From Fen-999 sp044220545 (GTDB lineage: Bacteria; Pseudomonadota; Gammaproteobacteria; Burkholderiales; Rhodocyclaceae): a DNA stretch of 64,000 nucleotides. Location: NCBI GenBank assembly GCA_044220545.1, contig JBGAQX010000029.1, forward strand, positions 35,448-99,447. The letters run 5' to 3'. Made by a program: the position numbers and the translations under genes. The notes beneath the pieces were generated by a model, which had not been told where the DNA came from, made no database searches, and saw only the letters and a program-made list of their open reading frames with translations. This document shows, piece by piece, positions 16,499 through 28,919 of the stretch. The first letter of the stretch is position 1. Every line of letters starts with the position of its first letter.

Positions 16499-19400
16499 AT
16501 GACGTCCTGCTCCCATCCGTTGCGCGCCATTGCCGCCATTGTCGGGCTCGGCTTGGCGACCGCCGTTCCGGCCGCCAACACTGACGCGCAGATCGTCACC
16601 ATCGTCGGCCAGGGCGAGTTCCGCAGCGAGCGGGCGCCAGACTGGCGCGGCGCCGCGATCAACCAGTGGCTCGTCACCGGCGACTATGTGCGCACGCTGG
16701 ACGCCAGCCAGATGGCCCTGCTGCTGCGCGACCAGACCCAGCTCAGACTCAATCAAAACAGCATCCTCCAGATCAAGGCCCTCGCCGCCGACGGTCGTCC
16801 GACCCGGCTCGAACTCAAGAGCGGGCGGAGCTGGATGCAGCTCAAGACGCGCGCGGAGACCCCGCGGACAGACCGCGCCGCCGTCCTGGAGATCGAGACC
16901 CCGAATGCCATCGCCGCCATCCGGGGCACCGACTGGGAGGTGGTCGCCGATGAAGCCGGCGGGTCCCTGCTGACGGTATTTTCCGGCCAAGCCGAGTTCT
17001 ATAACACGCTCGGCAGGATCAGCGTGGGCGCCAACGAACAGGCGCGCGCCGAACCGGGCAAGGCGCCGGTGAAGATACTCCTGACCCGTCCCCGCGAACG
17101 AATCCAGTGGGTAACCGCCTATCGGCCACGGCCAGCGCGCTGGGAAGGCGCGCCAGCCGAGGCGGCGGCGCCCCTGATACAGGCCGATGCCCTGATCGCG
17201 CAAGGCGGCGTCGAAGCGGCAATCGAAGTTCTGGAGGCGGCGCGAGGGCGTGGCATCGTGGACGGCCGCGTCGATGCGCTCCTGGCGCGCGCCCATCTCA
17301 TTGCCGGTCGCGCCGGCGAAGCCGACGCGATCCTCGCCACTGCTCGCGGCAACCGCGACAAGGAGGTCGAAGTATGGCTGGCCAGCGCCGATCTGGCCCG
17401 CTACGAGGGCAACGCCGAGCAAGCGACCACCGCCTACCGGCGTGCGCTCGCTTTGGACAAGGGCACCGCCCAGGCGTGGTTCGGACTTGGTGTCGTTGCC
17501 GCCGAGCGAGAACACGTCCGCGACGCGCGCACCTATCTGGGCAAGGCGCTGGCCCGCGATCCGGCCGGACCCGGGTTCCTCGGCGAAGCCGGCACGCTGG
17601 AAACTTTCGCCAACAATTTCGCGGCCGCGCGCGACGCCTTCGACGCGGCGCTGGCCGCCCAGCCGGACGACTACGTGGCGCTGACGGGACGCGGCCTGCT
17701 GCGCCTGAAGCGGGGCGACGCCGATGCCGCGCTCGATGACTTCCTGAAGGTCGGCGTCATCGAACCGGCCTACGCCCGCGCGGCGCTCTACACCGGCATT
17801 GCCTACTACCAGCAGGGACGCCGCCGGCAGGCCGACGAGATGTTCCGCCGCGCCGCCGAACTCGACCCGCGCGACCCGCTGCCGCACCTGCTGCTCAGCG
17901 TCGTCGCCACCGACGCCGTCGAACCGGGCGCGGCGGTGCGCGCCGCCCGGGAGGCGGCCGCGCGGCTGCCCTATCTCAAGTCGCTCAACCAATTGCTGAA
18001 CGACCAGAAGGGCAGCGCCAACCTTGGCACGGCCCTGGCGTCGTTCGGACTGGAAGAATGGGCCCAGCACTATGCCTACCGGGCGTACAACCCCTTCTGG
18101 GCAGGCAGTCACCTGTTCCTGGCCGACCGTTTCAATGGCACCTTCAACAAGAACTCCGAACTGTTCCAGGGCTTCCTCAGCGATCCCTTGGTCTTTGGCG
18201 CTTCGAACCGGCACAGCACTCTGCTCGCGCGGCCCGGCGACTACGCCACATTCACGGCCGGCGCCATACGCCAGTCGGTGAAGGCGAACCGCCTGCAGGC
18301 GGTGGTCAATGGCTATCACGACCCCCTGCTGCCCGTCGCCTATTTCATGGACGTCACCGGCCTGACGGTGCGTCCGATCGACGGCCAGCTCGACGGCAAC
18401 GCCGGCATCGCCACGGTGGGGTTGGGCGCCCGACCATCGCACGACTTGGGCATTTTCCTGTTCGGCACGCGCGAGCGCATCGACAGCAAACTGGTCGACC
18501 CGGCCGTCGGCTACTTCGGCACCCCGCAGCGCTCGCGCAGTTCGCGTGCCGATGTGGGCTTCAACCTCAAGTTCGCGCCCGACTCCCAAGCCTGGGTCAA
18601 GATTGGCTCCGGCATGGTCGACCGTCTCGTCGCCGGTGTCACCCGGGATGAAGTGGGCGCGCGCGCCTTCGGCGACCTCTTTCCCGCCACCACCTTCAGC
18701 GACACCGGCGATTTCGCGATGCGGACGCAGATACCAACGCGCGATGCCCAGTTGCGCCACACGTTCGACGCCGGTCCGCGCTGGCAATTGACCTGGGGTA
18801 TCGAAACGGCCCACCGCGCCACACCCTTCTTCATTCGCCAGTTTTTACCCACCGATGCCGGCCTGTTCTACTACGGCACGCGCGAGTCAACCCGCTACGA
18901 TTCGAGCGATTTCACGCTGTCGAACCGGGTCAAGTGGGACGACCACCTTCAATTGCAGCTCGACCTCGCGCACCAGCGCCTCCACAAGTCCTTCGAGCGG
19001 GAGCAGTTCGTCGGCGTGGTCGATGTCCTCGAAGTACCCCGTTTTACCGTAGCCGACCAAAGGCGCCGCGAATTCAATCCGCGACTCGGCCTGGCCTGGA
19101 ACACCCGGCCAAACCAGACGCTGCGCCTGGCCTGGCAGAAGTGGCGCAGGCCGGCCGGGGAGAACACGCTGGCACCCATCGACACCATCGGCATCCCGGT
19201 GGAAGATCGCCTCGTCGCGGTCGGCGGCAGCCTGCAGCGCCTGCGCGGCCAGCTTGAATGGGAGGTCAACGCGCTGACATTCATCAACCTGTTCGCCGAT
19301 CGACTCAAGATCGACAACTCACCCAACCCCGGCGGCAACCTGGTGGGCAATACGCGGTCAATCGTATCGTCGATGATCGCCTCGCCCTGTCGGCCGCTTA

Positions 19401-19731
19401 TACCTGGCATGGCAGCAGCAACACCGGCGGCGCCGAGCATGGCAAGGTCTTGCCGCTGTTGCCGAGAAACCTGGTTCAGCTCGGCGGCACCTGGATCGCC
19501 GTGCCTCGATTGAAGATCGGCGCGCTCGCCACCTGGCGCAGCCAGCGGCCGTCGGACGAGGCCAACAGCGCGACGCTGGCGAGCGGTTGGCGCGCCGGCA
19601 TCAATGCCGCCTGGGAAAGCGCCGACAAGCGCTTAGCGCTCAGCGCCGGGGTCGACAACGTGCTGTCGCGCTCGGGCGCCGCATTCGAGCGCAAGGCGCG
19701 CTGGTCCGTCCAAGGGTCCTGGCGACTGTAG
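16499..19731 (+). CDS. FecR-TPR-outer-membrane beta-barrel protein, interrupted by one frameshift
   Basis: Signal peptide (ends near AVPAANTDA), a FecR domain (about 60-190; LNQNSILQI, AIRGTDWEV), a TPR array (about 225-490, several units such as ALDKGTAQAWFGLGVVAAE) and a long region of alternating strands like a TonB-dependent-receptor barrel (about 510 to the end). The first frame ends at 19513; the barrel continues in the -1 frame to a stop at 19731. Restoring one G to the GGG at 19345-19347 joins the frames (…NLVGQYAVNRIVDD…) into 1077 residues. No plug domain is seen. The TPR-plus-barrel layout recalls polysaccharide export porins such as PgaA; this is an inference. Confidence 0.8.
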
Positions 19732-19768
19732 GAAACGGGCGGCCGGCCTCCGGCCACACCGACAAGAA

Positions 19769-19792
19769 AATCGGCCTCTGACGAGGCCGATT
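19769..19792 (-). terminator. Intrinsic terminator between the barrel gene and ssb
   Basis: A perfect 10-base-pair hairpin: AATCGGCCTC, loop TGAC, GAGGCCGATT. On the minus strand it is followed by TTTTCTTGTC (the first two Ts belong to the stem), which makes it the terminator of ssb; the plus-strand side lacks a T run but the stem may also stop transcripts of the convergent gene. Confidence 0.75.
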
Positions 19793-19817
19793 CGATGTCC
19801 GGGCGGAGGGTCCTCGG

Positions 19818-20251
19818 TCAGAACGGGATGTCATCCTCGAAGTCGTTGAAGGCGGGCCGCCGCGGGCAGGAGAAGCAGCGCCGCTGCTCTCGCGCGGCGG
19901 CGCCTCGCCGGCGCCTTCGCGGCTGCCGAGCATCTTCATCTCGTTGGCGACGATCTCGGTCGTGTAACGTTCCTGGCCTTCCTTGTCCTGCCACTTGCGG
20001 GTGCGCAGCGCACCCTCGACATAGACCTGCCGCCCCTTCTTCAGGTATTGGCCGGCGATCTCGGCCAGGCGGCCGAAGAACACCACGCGGTGCCACTCCG
20101 TGGCCTCTTTCTTTTCCCCGCTGGTCTTGTCCTTCCAGGAATCCGTGGTGGCCAGCGTGATGTTGGCCACCGCCTCGCCACTCGGCATATAGCGGATTTC
20201 CGGGTCCTTGCCCAGGTTGCCGATCAAGATCACCTTGTTGATCGAAGCCAT
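19818..20251 (-). CDS. ssb: Single-stranded DNA-binding protein, with an apparent frameshift before the C-terminal tip
   Basis: OB-fold protein that coats ssDNA in replication, repair and recombination. MASINKVILIGNLGKDPE, EWHRVVFFGRLAE and YVEGALRTRKWQDKEG are typical of residues 1-110. As written, the frame runs past the expected end into unrelated sequence; in the neighbouring frame the expected acidic tip FNDFEDDIPF and a stop occur at 19818. Adding one base to the run at 19854-19856 (CCC on the coding strand) restores a normal 144-residue SSB with a short linker. As SSB is essential and its tip recruits partners, an assembly indel is the simplest explanation. Confidence 0.9.
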
Positions 20252-20264
20252 TGCCCTCTCCTCC

Positions 20265-21434
20265 CTAAGTGGATGTCTTGCGTACCGGCGGGGTCATGGT
20301 CGCCGCCAGCAGTAACCAGATGACGCCAATCGCGGCGCAGAAGCCCTGCACCGCGCCGGCGCCGTAATGCTTCAGCAGCCAGCCCCCCAGCGCGCCGCCG
20401 AGAAACAGGCCAATCGACTGGGTCGTATTGTAGACGCCCAGCGCCGCGCCTTTTGCCGCCGCCGGCGCCAGACGGGAAATCGTCGAGGGCTGGATGGCTT
20501 CGAGCACGTTGAAACCGATGAAGAATACCAACAACCAGAAGCCGATGGCATACAGGCCGCCACCAAGCGTCGCCAGGCCGACTTGCACGGCGATCAGCAG
20601 CAGGATGGCGCCGACGAACACCCCCTTCATTCGGCCATGTTTTTCGGCGGCGATGATGGCCGGCACCATGACCACGAACGACACCAGCACGGCCGGCAGA
20701 TAGACCTTCCAGTGCTCGGCCAGGGGCAGACCACCGGTGGCGACGAGCATGGGCGGCACCACCACCCAGAGCGCCGTCTGCATCATGTGCAAAGCCAGCA
20801 CGCCGAAGTTGAGCCGGGCCAGTTGGCCATGCAGGAGCACCGACGAAAATGGCACCCGACCCCGGGCCACGGCGGGCGGCGGCGACGGCACGGCCTTGAG
20901 CAGAAGCACGATGGCCGCCAGGGCCAGCGCGCCGGTCAGGGCGAAGATGCCGGGCATGCCCAGCGCCGCATACAGCAGCGGCGCGCCCACCAGCGAAATG
21001 GCGAACACCAGGCCGATGGTCGAACCGATCATGGCCATGACCTTGGTGCGATGCTGCTCGCGGGTCAGGTCGGCGGCCAGGGCGGTGACGGCGGCGGAAA
21101 TGGCGCCCGCCCCCTGAATGATCCGGCCGGCAATCACCCAGTAGATGCTGTCGGCGGAAGCGGCCAGGAAGCTGCCGGCGGCAAACAGCAACAGGCCGGC
21201 GACGATTACGGGCTTGCGACCCCAGCGGTCGGAAGCCATTCCGTAGGGAATCTGGAAGAAGGCCTGCGTCAGGCCGTAGGCACCGAGCGCCAGACCGACC
21301 AGCAGCACGTCGTCGCCGCCGGCCAGGGTCGGCGCATAGACGGAGAACACCGGCAGAATGAGGAACAGGCCGAGCATGCGCAGGCCAAAGATGGCCGCCA
21401 GCGAGACGCCGGCGCGCCGCTCTGTGGCAGTCAT
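20265..21434 (-). CDS. MFS transporter
   Basis: A 389-residue major facilitator protein with twelve hydrophobic segments and the loop 2-3 signature GMASDRWGRKPVIVAG. It resembles the YajR-like drug-efflux-type MFS proteins that commonly sit between uvrA and ssb in betaproteobacteria. The start MTATERRAG at 21434 is preferred to an ATG eight codons upstream from family resemblance. Substrate unknown. It ends 13 bases before the ssb start, so it may be co-transcribed with ssb. Confidence 0.87.
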   Translation of the reverse strand: MTATERRAGVSLAAIFGLRMLGLFLILPVFSVYAPTLAGGDDVLLVGLALGAYGLTQAFFQIPYGMASDRWGRKPVIVAGLLLFAAGSFLAASADSIYWVIAGRIIQGAGAISAAVTALAADLTREQHRTKVMAMIGSTIGLVFAISLVGAPLLYAALGMPGIFALTGALALAAIVLLLKAVPSPPPAVARGRVPFSSVLLHGQLARLNFGVLALHMMQTALWVVVPPMLVATGGLPLAEHWKVYLPAVLVSFVVMVPAIIAAEKHGRMKGVFVGAILLLIAVQVGLATLGGGLYAIGFWLLVFFIGFNVLEAIQPSTISRLAPAAAKGAALGVYNTTQSIGLFLGGALGGWLLKHYGAGAVQGFCAAIGVIWLLLAATMTPPVRKTST

Positions 21435-21504
21435 CGAATCGATAGTCGGGGCGAGCATAGTCGAAGTCAGCGGACGAATTCGCCATTATCGCGCGTGGGG
21501 CGGC

Positions 21505-21906
21505 TCAATGCCGCCAGACCTTCAGGCCGCGCAACGCTTCAAGGGCGTCGAAGTCCTGATCGCTGTGCAGCAGCGCGTGGTCGTGCTCGATGCAATAACT
21601 GGCCAACAGAACGTCCACGGCGCTACGCACGGTATAGCCATGACTGCGCAAGGCGCGGTAGTGCGCCGCGGCGCTGACCGCGTTCCGTTCGCCACCAATC
21701 TCCACCACGGGGAGCGCGCTCAGTGTCCGGCGGGCGACGACGAAATCCTGCTCGTAACGAAAGCCGCGCAGCACCTCGAACAAAACCAGATCGGCCATCG
21801 CCAGCGGCGCGGCGGCGTCGCCCAGCAAATCGGCCAGACGCTCGACGCCCGCATTGTTCTGGCCGTTGAAGAAGTCGATCCAGACCGAGGCATCGACCAG
21901 AATCAT
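21505..21906 (-). CDS. vapC: VapC-family PIN-domain toxin
   Basis: A 133-residue PIN ribonuclease with the acidic active-site residues in place: Asp5 in MILVDASVWIDFF, Glu in LVLFEVLRGF, Asp in RSAVDVLLASYC and Asp in LLHSDQDFDAL. The LxDSSxWIDFF-type start is typical of VapC. It overlaps the antitoxin gene by four bases. Expected to cleave a specific RNA; target unknown. The start at 21906 is set by the overlap. Confidence 0.9.
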   Translation of the reverse strand: MILVDASVWIDFFNGQNNAGVERLADLLGDAAAPLAMADLVLFEVLRGFRYEQDFVVARRTLSALPVVEIGGERNAVSAAAHYRALRSHGYTVRSAVDVLLASYCIEHDHALLHSDQDFDALEALRGLKVWRH

Positions 21907-22136
21907 TTTCCGCCCGGCACCTCGTAGCTTGCCGGCCGCTCCGAGACCAACCGCTCCGCCGTCGCAACGGCATCGTCCCAACGCAATTTGCCGCGCAGAG
22001 CCAGGATGTCCCGGTAGGCGACCTGACGCGCGAGCAATCGCAGGCCCGCCTCGACCGCTTCCTTCTTGGTCTTGTAGGGCCCCGCCCTCATTGCGCTGGC
22101 AATCAACTCGTCATCGAGAATAATGTTGGTTCGCAT
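21903..22136 (-). CDS. vapB: VapB-family antitoxin (ribbon-helix-helix)
   Basis: A 77-residue antitoxin beginning MRTNIILDDELIASAM, a ribbon-helix-helix DNA-binding segment, followed by KTKKEAVEAGLRLLARQ and a toxin-binding tail with LRGKLRWDDAV, the standard VapB layout. It should neutralise the adjacent VapC and repress the operon through the inverted repeat just upstream of its start. Confidence 0.9.
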   Translation of the reverse strand: MRTNIILDDELIASAMRAGPYKTKKEAVEAGLRLLARQVAYRDILALRGKLRWDDAVATAERLVSERPASYEVPGGK

Positions 22137-22139
22137 GAT

Positions 22140-22175
22140 GTGTATGCATAACGTCTCTCAATGCACAGCATACAC
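22140..22175. promoter_or_regulatory. Inverted repeat upstream of vapBC, probable VapB operator
   Basis: Perfect 8-base arms GTGTATGC (22140-22147) and GCATACAC (22168-22175) flank a 20-base spacer; the left arm overlaps the palindrome TATGCATA (22143-22150). The site starts four bases before the vapB start codon and lies in the divergent region shared with uvrA. VapB proteins bind such repeats; binding here is inferred. Confidence 0.6.
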
Positions 22176-22269
22176 TGCTGTACTCATTTTGCGGCAAACC
22201 CATTTTGTCCGGGAATCTGTCTGGCGAATTCAGTATATTGACGGGTTCGCTTTCCAGCCCCGACCGAGT

Positions 22270-25113
<2,844 letters not shown>

Positions 25114-25127
25114 GCGGGGGGAGGCGC

Positions 25128-25451
25128 ATGCCGAACTTCGAACACCACGCCGAGGAAGCCCGGCGCATCGAGCAGGAAATCGTTCGCCTGGGCATTGCCC
25201 TCGGCATCGACTGGGCCGACGAGGTCGGCGTGCGCGCGCTGGCCCGCCAGGCTCTGGCCACCCGTCAGGACAATCTCGGCCAGATCCACGACGCCCTGGA
25301 GCGACGCACACGGCTCGAACTGTTCGGCCTGGCCCAACTGATGCTGCGCGTCATGACGGAAAGCGCCACGGAAGAAGGCATCGAAACCCACGGCGGCCCG
25401 GTCTGGAAGGCCTTTGGCCGCGCCCTCTGGCTGGAATCCGGCCTGGGCTGA
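25128..25451 (+). CDS. Conserved hypothetical protein downstream of uvrA
   Basis: A 107-residue, mostly helical soluble protein (MPNFEHHAEEARRIEQEIVRLG...), with no signal peptide, membrane segment or motif I recognise. It starts 14 bases after the uvrA stop in the same direction, preceded by a good ribosome-binding sequence (GGGGGAGG), so it is probably translated from the uvrA transcript. Its pattern of amphipathic helices is compatible with a small regulatory or partner protein, but no function is claimed. Confidence 0.7.
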   Translation: MPNFEHHAEEARRIEQEIVRLGIALGIDWADEVGVRALARQALATRQDNLGQIHDALERRTRLELFGLAQLMLRVMTESATEEGIETHGGPVWKAFGRALWLESGLG

Positions 25452-25491
25452 CTGGCGGAAAAAGCGGCGGCCCCGAGTCTTGCCACAGAAA

Positions 25492-26676
25492 CTACACGCG
25501 GCGGCGCGCGGCGAGTCGCAACAGGACCAATGCGGCGGCCATCCAGGCGATGACAGGGAGCCATTCGAAACCGGCGGCCAGCATCGGCGGCGTACCGGCG
25601 AGGCCCAAGGCAATGCGCGCCAGGGTACCCAGAGCCAGTAGCGAAAAGAACAGTCCCGTGTAGCGGCCCTCGGCGCCGCTGCGGCCACTGGCGCTGGCGA
25701 GACCAATGCCGTTGGCCATGGCCAACGCCCAGCCGGCGCCGGCAAACACATGGGCGGTGGCCACCGTCGGAATGCTTGCGCTCGCAGCGCCCACCGCCAG
25801 CGCAAGGGCGCCCATGCCGCAGCCGATTGCCGCCGCGCGTGCCTCGCCCAGATGCTTGCCCAAAGCCCCTGCCGGCAGCAAACCGAAAGCAAAACCAGCC
25901 CAGAAGACGGGCAGGATCAGCGGCAGCCAACTGGCATCGCCGACACGCTTGATTTGTGCGACCGCGTTGACCGCGACATGCAACTGGAAGCCCAGTGCGG
26001 CGACGAACAAGCCGGTCATGAGAAGCAGGGCCAGAGGCGAAGTGAAGGGCAGCGGTTCATCAGAGTTGCCCGCTGTGACCACCGACTGCGCGAGTTGGCG
26101 CTCCGCCCACACCAGACCGCCGCTGCTGGCGAGGATTGCCACGCTGGCCACAGTGAAGGGCAGCGCCGGGTCGATGCCTTTGAGCGCCAACCCGAGATAC
26201 GGAGCCAGTGCCGACGCCAGCGCCACGCCGAACAACTGTAGCGCGGCCATGCGCGGTAGCGCCGGTTTGGCCGCATATTGTCCGAGCAGAACAAAGGGCG
26301 GTGCGCGCAATGCGGCCGAGGTAGCTACCCAAGCCACGGTCAGGCCCAGAAACACGCCACCGCCCCAGCCAGAGCCGGCCGGCATCAGCAGCATGGCGAC
26401 CGTCGACATCGCCGTCATACCGAGCAGCAGCGGCCCGATGCGACGCAAGCCGGCGCGCGCGCGATCGACCGCCAGTCCCATCGCCAAATCGGCCCCGGCA
26501 AAGATCAACTGATCCAACGCCAGCACCCAGGGCGTCCATGTCTTGTCGATGCCGGCGCGCGTCAGCAGTTCCGGCAGGAACAGGACATACACCGTCCAGC
26601 CCATGACAAACAGCCACTGGACAAAGGCGAGATACAAGGCGACTCGCGTTGCGACGGCGGGGGCACTCATCGACAT
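25492..26676 (-). CDS. MFS transporter
   Basis: A 394-residue major facilitator protein with about twelve hydrophobic segments. It lacks the strongest form of the MFS loop signature but has GLAVDRARAGLRRIGPL in the matching loop. Start MSMSAPAVA at 26676 is chosen over an ATG nine codons upstream, since the extension is Arg-rich and unlike a membrane protein start. It stands alone downstream of the c-di-GMP gene on the same strand. Substrate unknown. Confidence 0.78.
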   Translation of the reverse strand: MSMSAPAVATRVALYLAFVQWLFVMGWTVYVLFLPELLTRAGIDKTWTPWVLALDQLIFAGADLAMGLAVDRARAGLRRIGPLLLGMTAMSTVAMLLMPAGSGWGGGVFLGLTVAWVATSAALRAPPFVLLGQYAAKPALPRMAALQLFGVALASALAPYLGLALKGIDPALPFTVASVAILASSGGLVWAERQLAQSVVTAGNSDEPLPFTSPLALLLMTGLFVAALGFQLHVAVNAVAQIKRVGDASWLPLILPVFWAGFAFGLLPAGALGKHLGEARAAAIGCGMGALALAVGAASASIPTVATAHVFAGAGWALAMANGIGLASASGRSGAEGRYTGLFFSLLALGTLARIALGLAGTPPMLAAGFEWLPVIAWMAAALVLLRLAARRRV

Positions 26677-26721
26677 GCGGCGATTGTAGAACCTTCGTCC
26701 CACCAGCGCCGACAGCTCTGG

Positions 26722-28917
26722 CTAGAGTCCGGTCTGGGCTGACAGGGCGGCGGGCCGGAACAGGGCCTCGGTCTGGTCGGCCGGCAACGGCCGCGAAAAA
26801 AGGTAGCCCTGAAACTGGCGGCAACCCTGGTTCATCAGAATGCCGAGTTGCTCGTTGGTTTCCACGCCCTCGGCCAGTGTTTCGAGATTGAGCGCCCGCG
26901 CCAGGCCAATGATCGCCGAGACGATGGCGGCATCGTCCCAATCCACGCCGAGGTCGCGCACGAAGCTCTGGTCGATCTTCAACTTGTGCACCGGAAACCG
27001 CTTGAGGTGGTTGAGGCTCGAATAGCCGGTCCCAAAGTCGTCGATGGCCAGCCGCACGCCCATCGCCGCCAGCTCCCGGAGCGTCTCCAGCGCCTCGTCC
27101 ACGTCATGCATCAGCGACGACTCGGTGATTTCGAGTTCGAGCAGTCCGGCCGGCTGTCCGGTATCGGCCAGCAGGCGGCGGACGCATTCCGCCAGCCCCT
27201 TCTGCCGGAACTGGCGCGGCGACAGGTTCACCGACACCGGCAGCGACGGCAGTCCCGCCTCCTGCCAGCGGCGGTTCTGGCGCAAGGACTCGGCCAGCAC
27301 CCATTCGCCGAGCGGCAGGATCAGGCCGGTCTCCTCGGCAACCGGGATGAACTCCCCAGGCGACACCATGCCCCGCTCGGGATGTTGCCAGCGCAGCAGG
27401 GCTTCCAGCCCGCAAACCGAAAGGGCGTCGATATCCACCTGCGGCTGGTAGTGAAGCAGCAATTCGCCGCCTTCGAGCGCCCGCCGCAATTCGTGTTCGA
27501 GGTGGAAGAATCGAATCGCTTCCTCGTTCATCCGTGGCGTGAAGAATTGATAGTTATTTCGCCCCTTGGCCTTGGCGTGATACATGGCCGTATCGGCGTT
27601 CTTCATCAATTGCAGGGCCTCGGCGCCGTCGTCCGGGAAGATGCTGATGCCGATGGATGGCGTGACCCGCAGATCGTGGCCCAGCGCCGCGATCGGCGCC
27701 GCCAGGGCGGCAACGACCTTCTCGGCCACCAGCACGGCATCGTCGGGGCCGGTAAGTTCGCGCACGATGACGATGAACTCGTCGCCGCCCAGCCGCGACA
27801 CGGTATCGACGGCCCGCACGGCGCCGGCCAGCCGCCCGGCCACCTGCCGGAGCAGATCGTCGCCGACCGCGTGGCCAAGGCTGTCGTTGATGGTCTTGAA
27901 ACGATCCAGATCCAGAAACAGCACACCGACCCGGTTGTTGTCGCGCGCGGCCTGGGCCAGTGCCTGGTCGAGCCGGTCATGCAGCAAGGTGCGATTCGGC
28001 AGGCCGGTCAGCGAATCGTGGTGCGCCACATGCCAGATGCGCTGCTCGGTCTGCACGCGCTCGAAGATCTCCTTCTGGAGCTGGGTGTTCGCCACCGTCA
28101 GTTCGTTGGTGCGTTCGAGCACCCTCTGTTCCAGTTCGTCGTTGGCCCGGCGCAACGCCTCCTCCGCGTCGCGTCGCTCGGTGATGTCCTCGAATATCCA
28201 GACCACATCGAAGTTTTCGCCGGCGTCGGGCGCCCTGCGGCCGGTCAGGCGAATCCAGAACAGGCTGCCGTCCTTGCGCTTGGTGCGCTGCTCGGTGCTG
28301 AACACCTCGCCACGCCGGAGCGGGCCATGGGCGCGGCGCCCCAGGTCGTCGAAGCTTTCCTGGCTGGGATGCAGAACCAGCGTCGACTTGCCGAGCAGCT
28401 CGCCGGGCCCATAGCCGCAGATCTCCTCCAGCTTCCGGTTGCAGCGCACGACGATCCGGCTGCGCAGGAACATGATGCCGACCGCCGCGTTGTCGAAAAT
28501 CATTTCCTGCTCGGCCAGCGACTGCCGGACGCGTTGCTCGGTTTCGTAGTGGGCGGTGACATCCTCCATGATCCAGATCGTGCCCGCCTGCGGGCGCAGC
28601 GGATTCACCGCCTTGGCCGACGTGCGGCAGCGGAAGGTACTGCCGTCCTTGCGCGCCATGTCGATCTCGGCGCGGAAGGGCTGGCCGGCGCCGAGGATCG
28701 GCCCGGCCTCGCGGCCGAGCTCGTCATAGGCGTCGTCCGACGGATACAGCACGCGACCGGGCCGACCGATCAGTTCATCGACCGTATAGCCGAACATCTG
28801 GGCGCAGAGCGGATTGATCTGCACCAACACGCGGTTCCTCGAAAACAGGATGCCGACCGTGGCATTCTCGAGGATGGCGCGCAGTTCGAGCAGGGCGGAA
28901 TTGCCGTCCATGGCCAT
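26722..28917 (-). CDS. PAS-PAS-GGDEF-EAL cyclic-di-GMP signalling protein
   Basis: A 731-residue cytoplasmic protein: two PAS domains (about 7-125 and 134-255), a coiled-coil linker (RRANDELEQRVLERTNEL), a diguanylate cyclase domain with intact RLGGDEF, and a phosphodiesterase domain with CGLEALLRW, ITESSLM and DDFGTGYSSL, all conserved EAL catalytic signatures. Both enzymatic halves therefore look active, and the PAS domains would choose between synthesis and breakdown. No membrane segment. Start is ATG 28917, or GTG 28923 that overlaps the stop of the preceding gene. Confidence 0.92.
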   Translation of the reverse strand: MAMDGNSALLELRAILENATVGILFSRNRVLVQINPLCAQMFGYTVDELIGRPGRVLYPSDDAYDELGREAGPILGAGQPFRAEIDMARKDGSTFRCRTSAKAVNPLRPQAGTIWIMEDVTAHYETEQRVRQSLAEQEMIFDNAAVGIMFLRSRIVVRCNRKLEEICGYGPGELLGKSTLVLHPSQESFDDLGRRAHGPLRRGEVFSTEQRTKRKDGSLFWIRLTGRRAPDAGENFDVVWIFEDITERRDAEEALRRANDELEQRVLERTNELTVANTQLQKEIFERVQTEQRIWHVAHHDSLTGLPNRTLLHDRLDQALAQAARDNNRVGVLFLDLDRFKTINDSLGHAVGDDLLRQVAGRLAGAVRAVDTVSRLGGDEFIVIVRELTGPDDAVLVAEKVVAALAAPIAALGHDLRVTPSIGISIFPDDGAEALQLMKNADTAMYHAKAKGRNNYQFFTPRMNEEAIRFFHLEHELRRALEGGELLLHYQPQVDIDALSVCGLEALLRWQHPERGMVSPGEFIPVAEETGLILPLGEWVLAESLRQNRRWQEAGLPSLPVSVNLSPRQFRQKGLAECVRRLLADTGQPAGLLELEITESSLMHDVDEALETLRELAAMGVRLAIDDFGTGYSSLNHLKRFPVHKLKIDQSFVRDLGVDWDDAAIVSAIIGLARALNLETLAEGVETNEQLGILMNQGCRQFQGYLFSRPLPADQTEALFRPAALSAQTGL

Positions 28918-28919
28918 CG

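Noticed and set aside
20251..20264. Programmed frameshifting as explanation of ssb and the barrel gene
   Set aside because: No slippery heptamer or downstream pseudoknot is visible at either break, and both are fixed by one base in a short G/C run, which points to indels.
22205..22239. uvrA promoter or SOS box (TTGTCC ... TATATT; CTGT...CAGT)
   Set aside because: The spacing between the hexamers is 23 bases and the CTGT/CAGT arms do not fit CTGT-N8-ACAG. A plausible -10 TATATT exists but no convincing -35 or LexA site.
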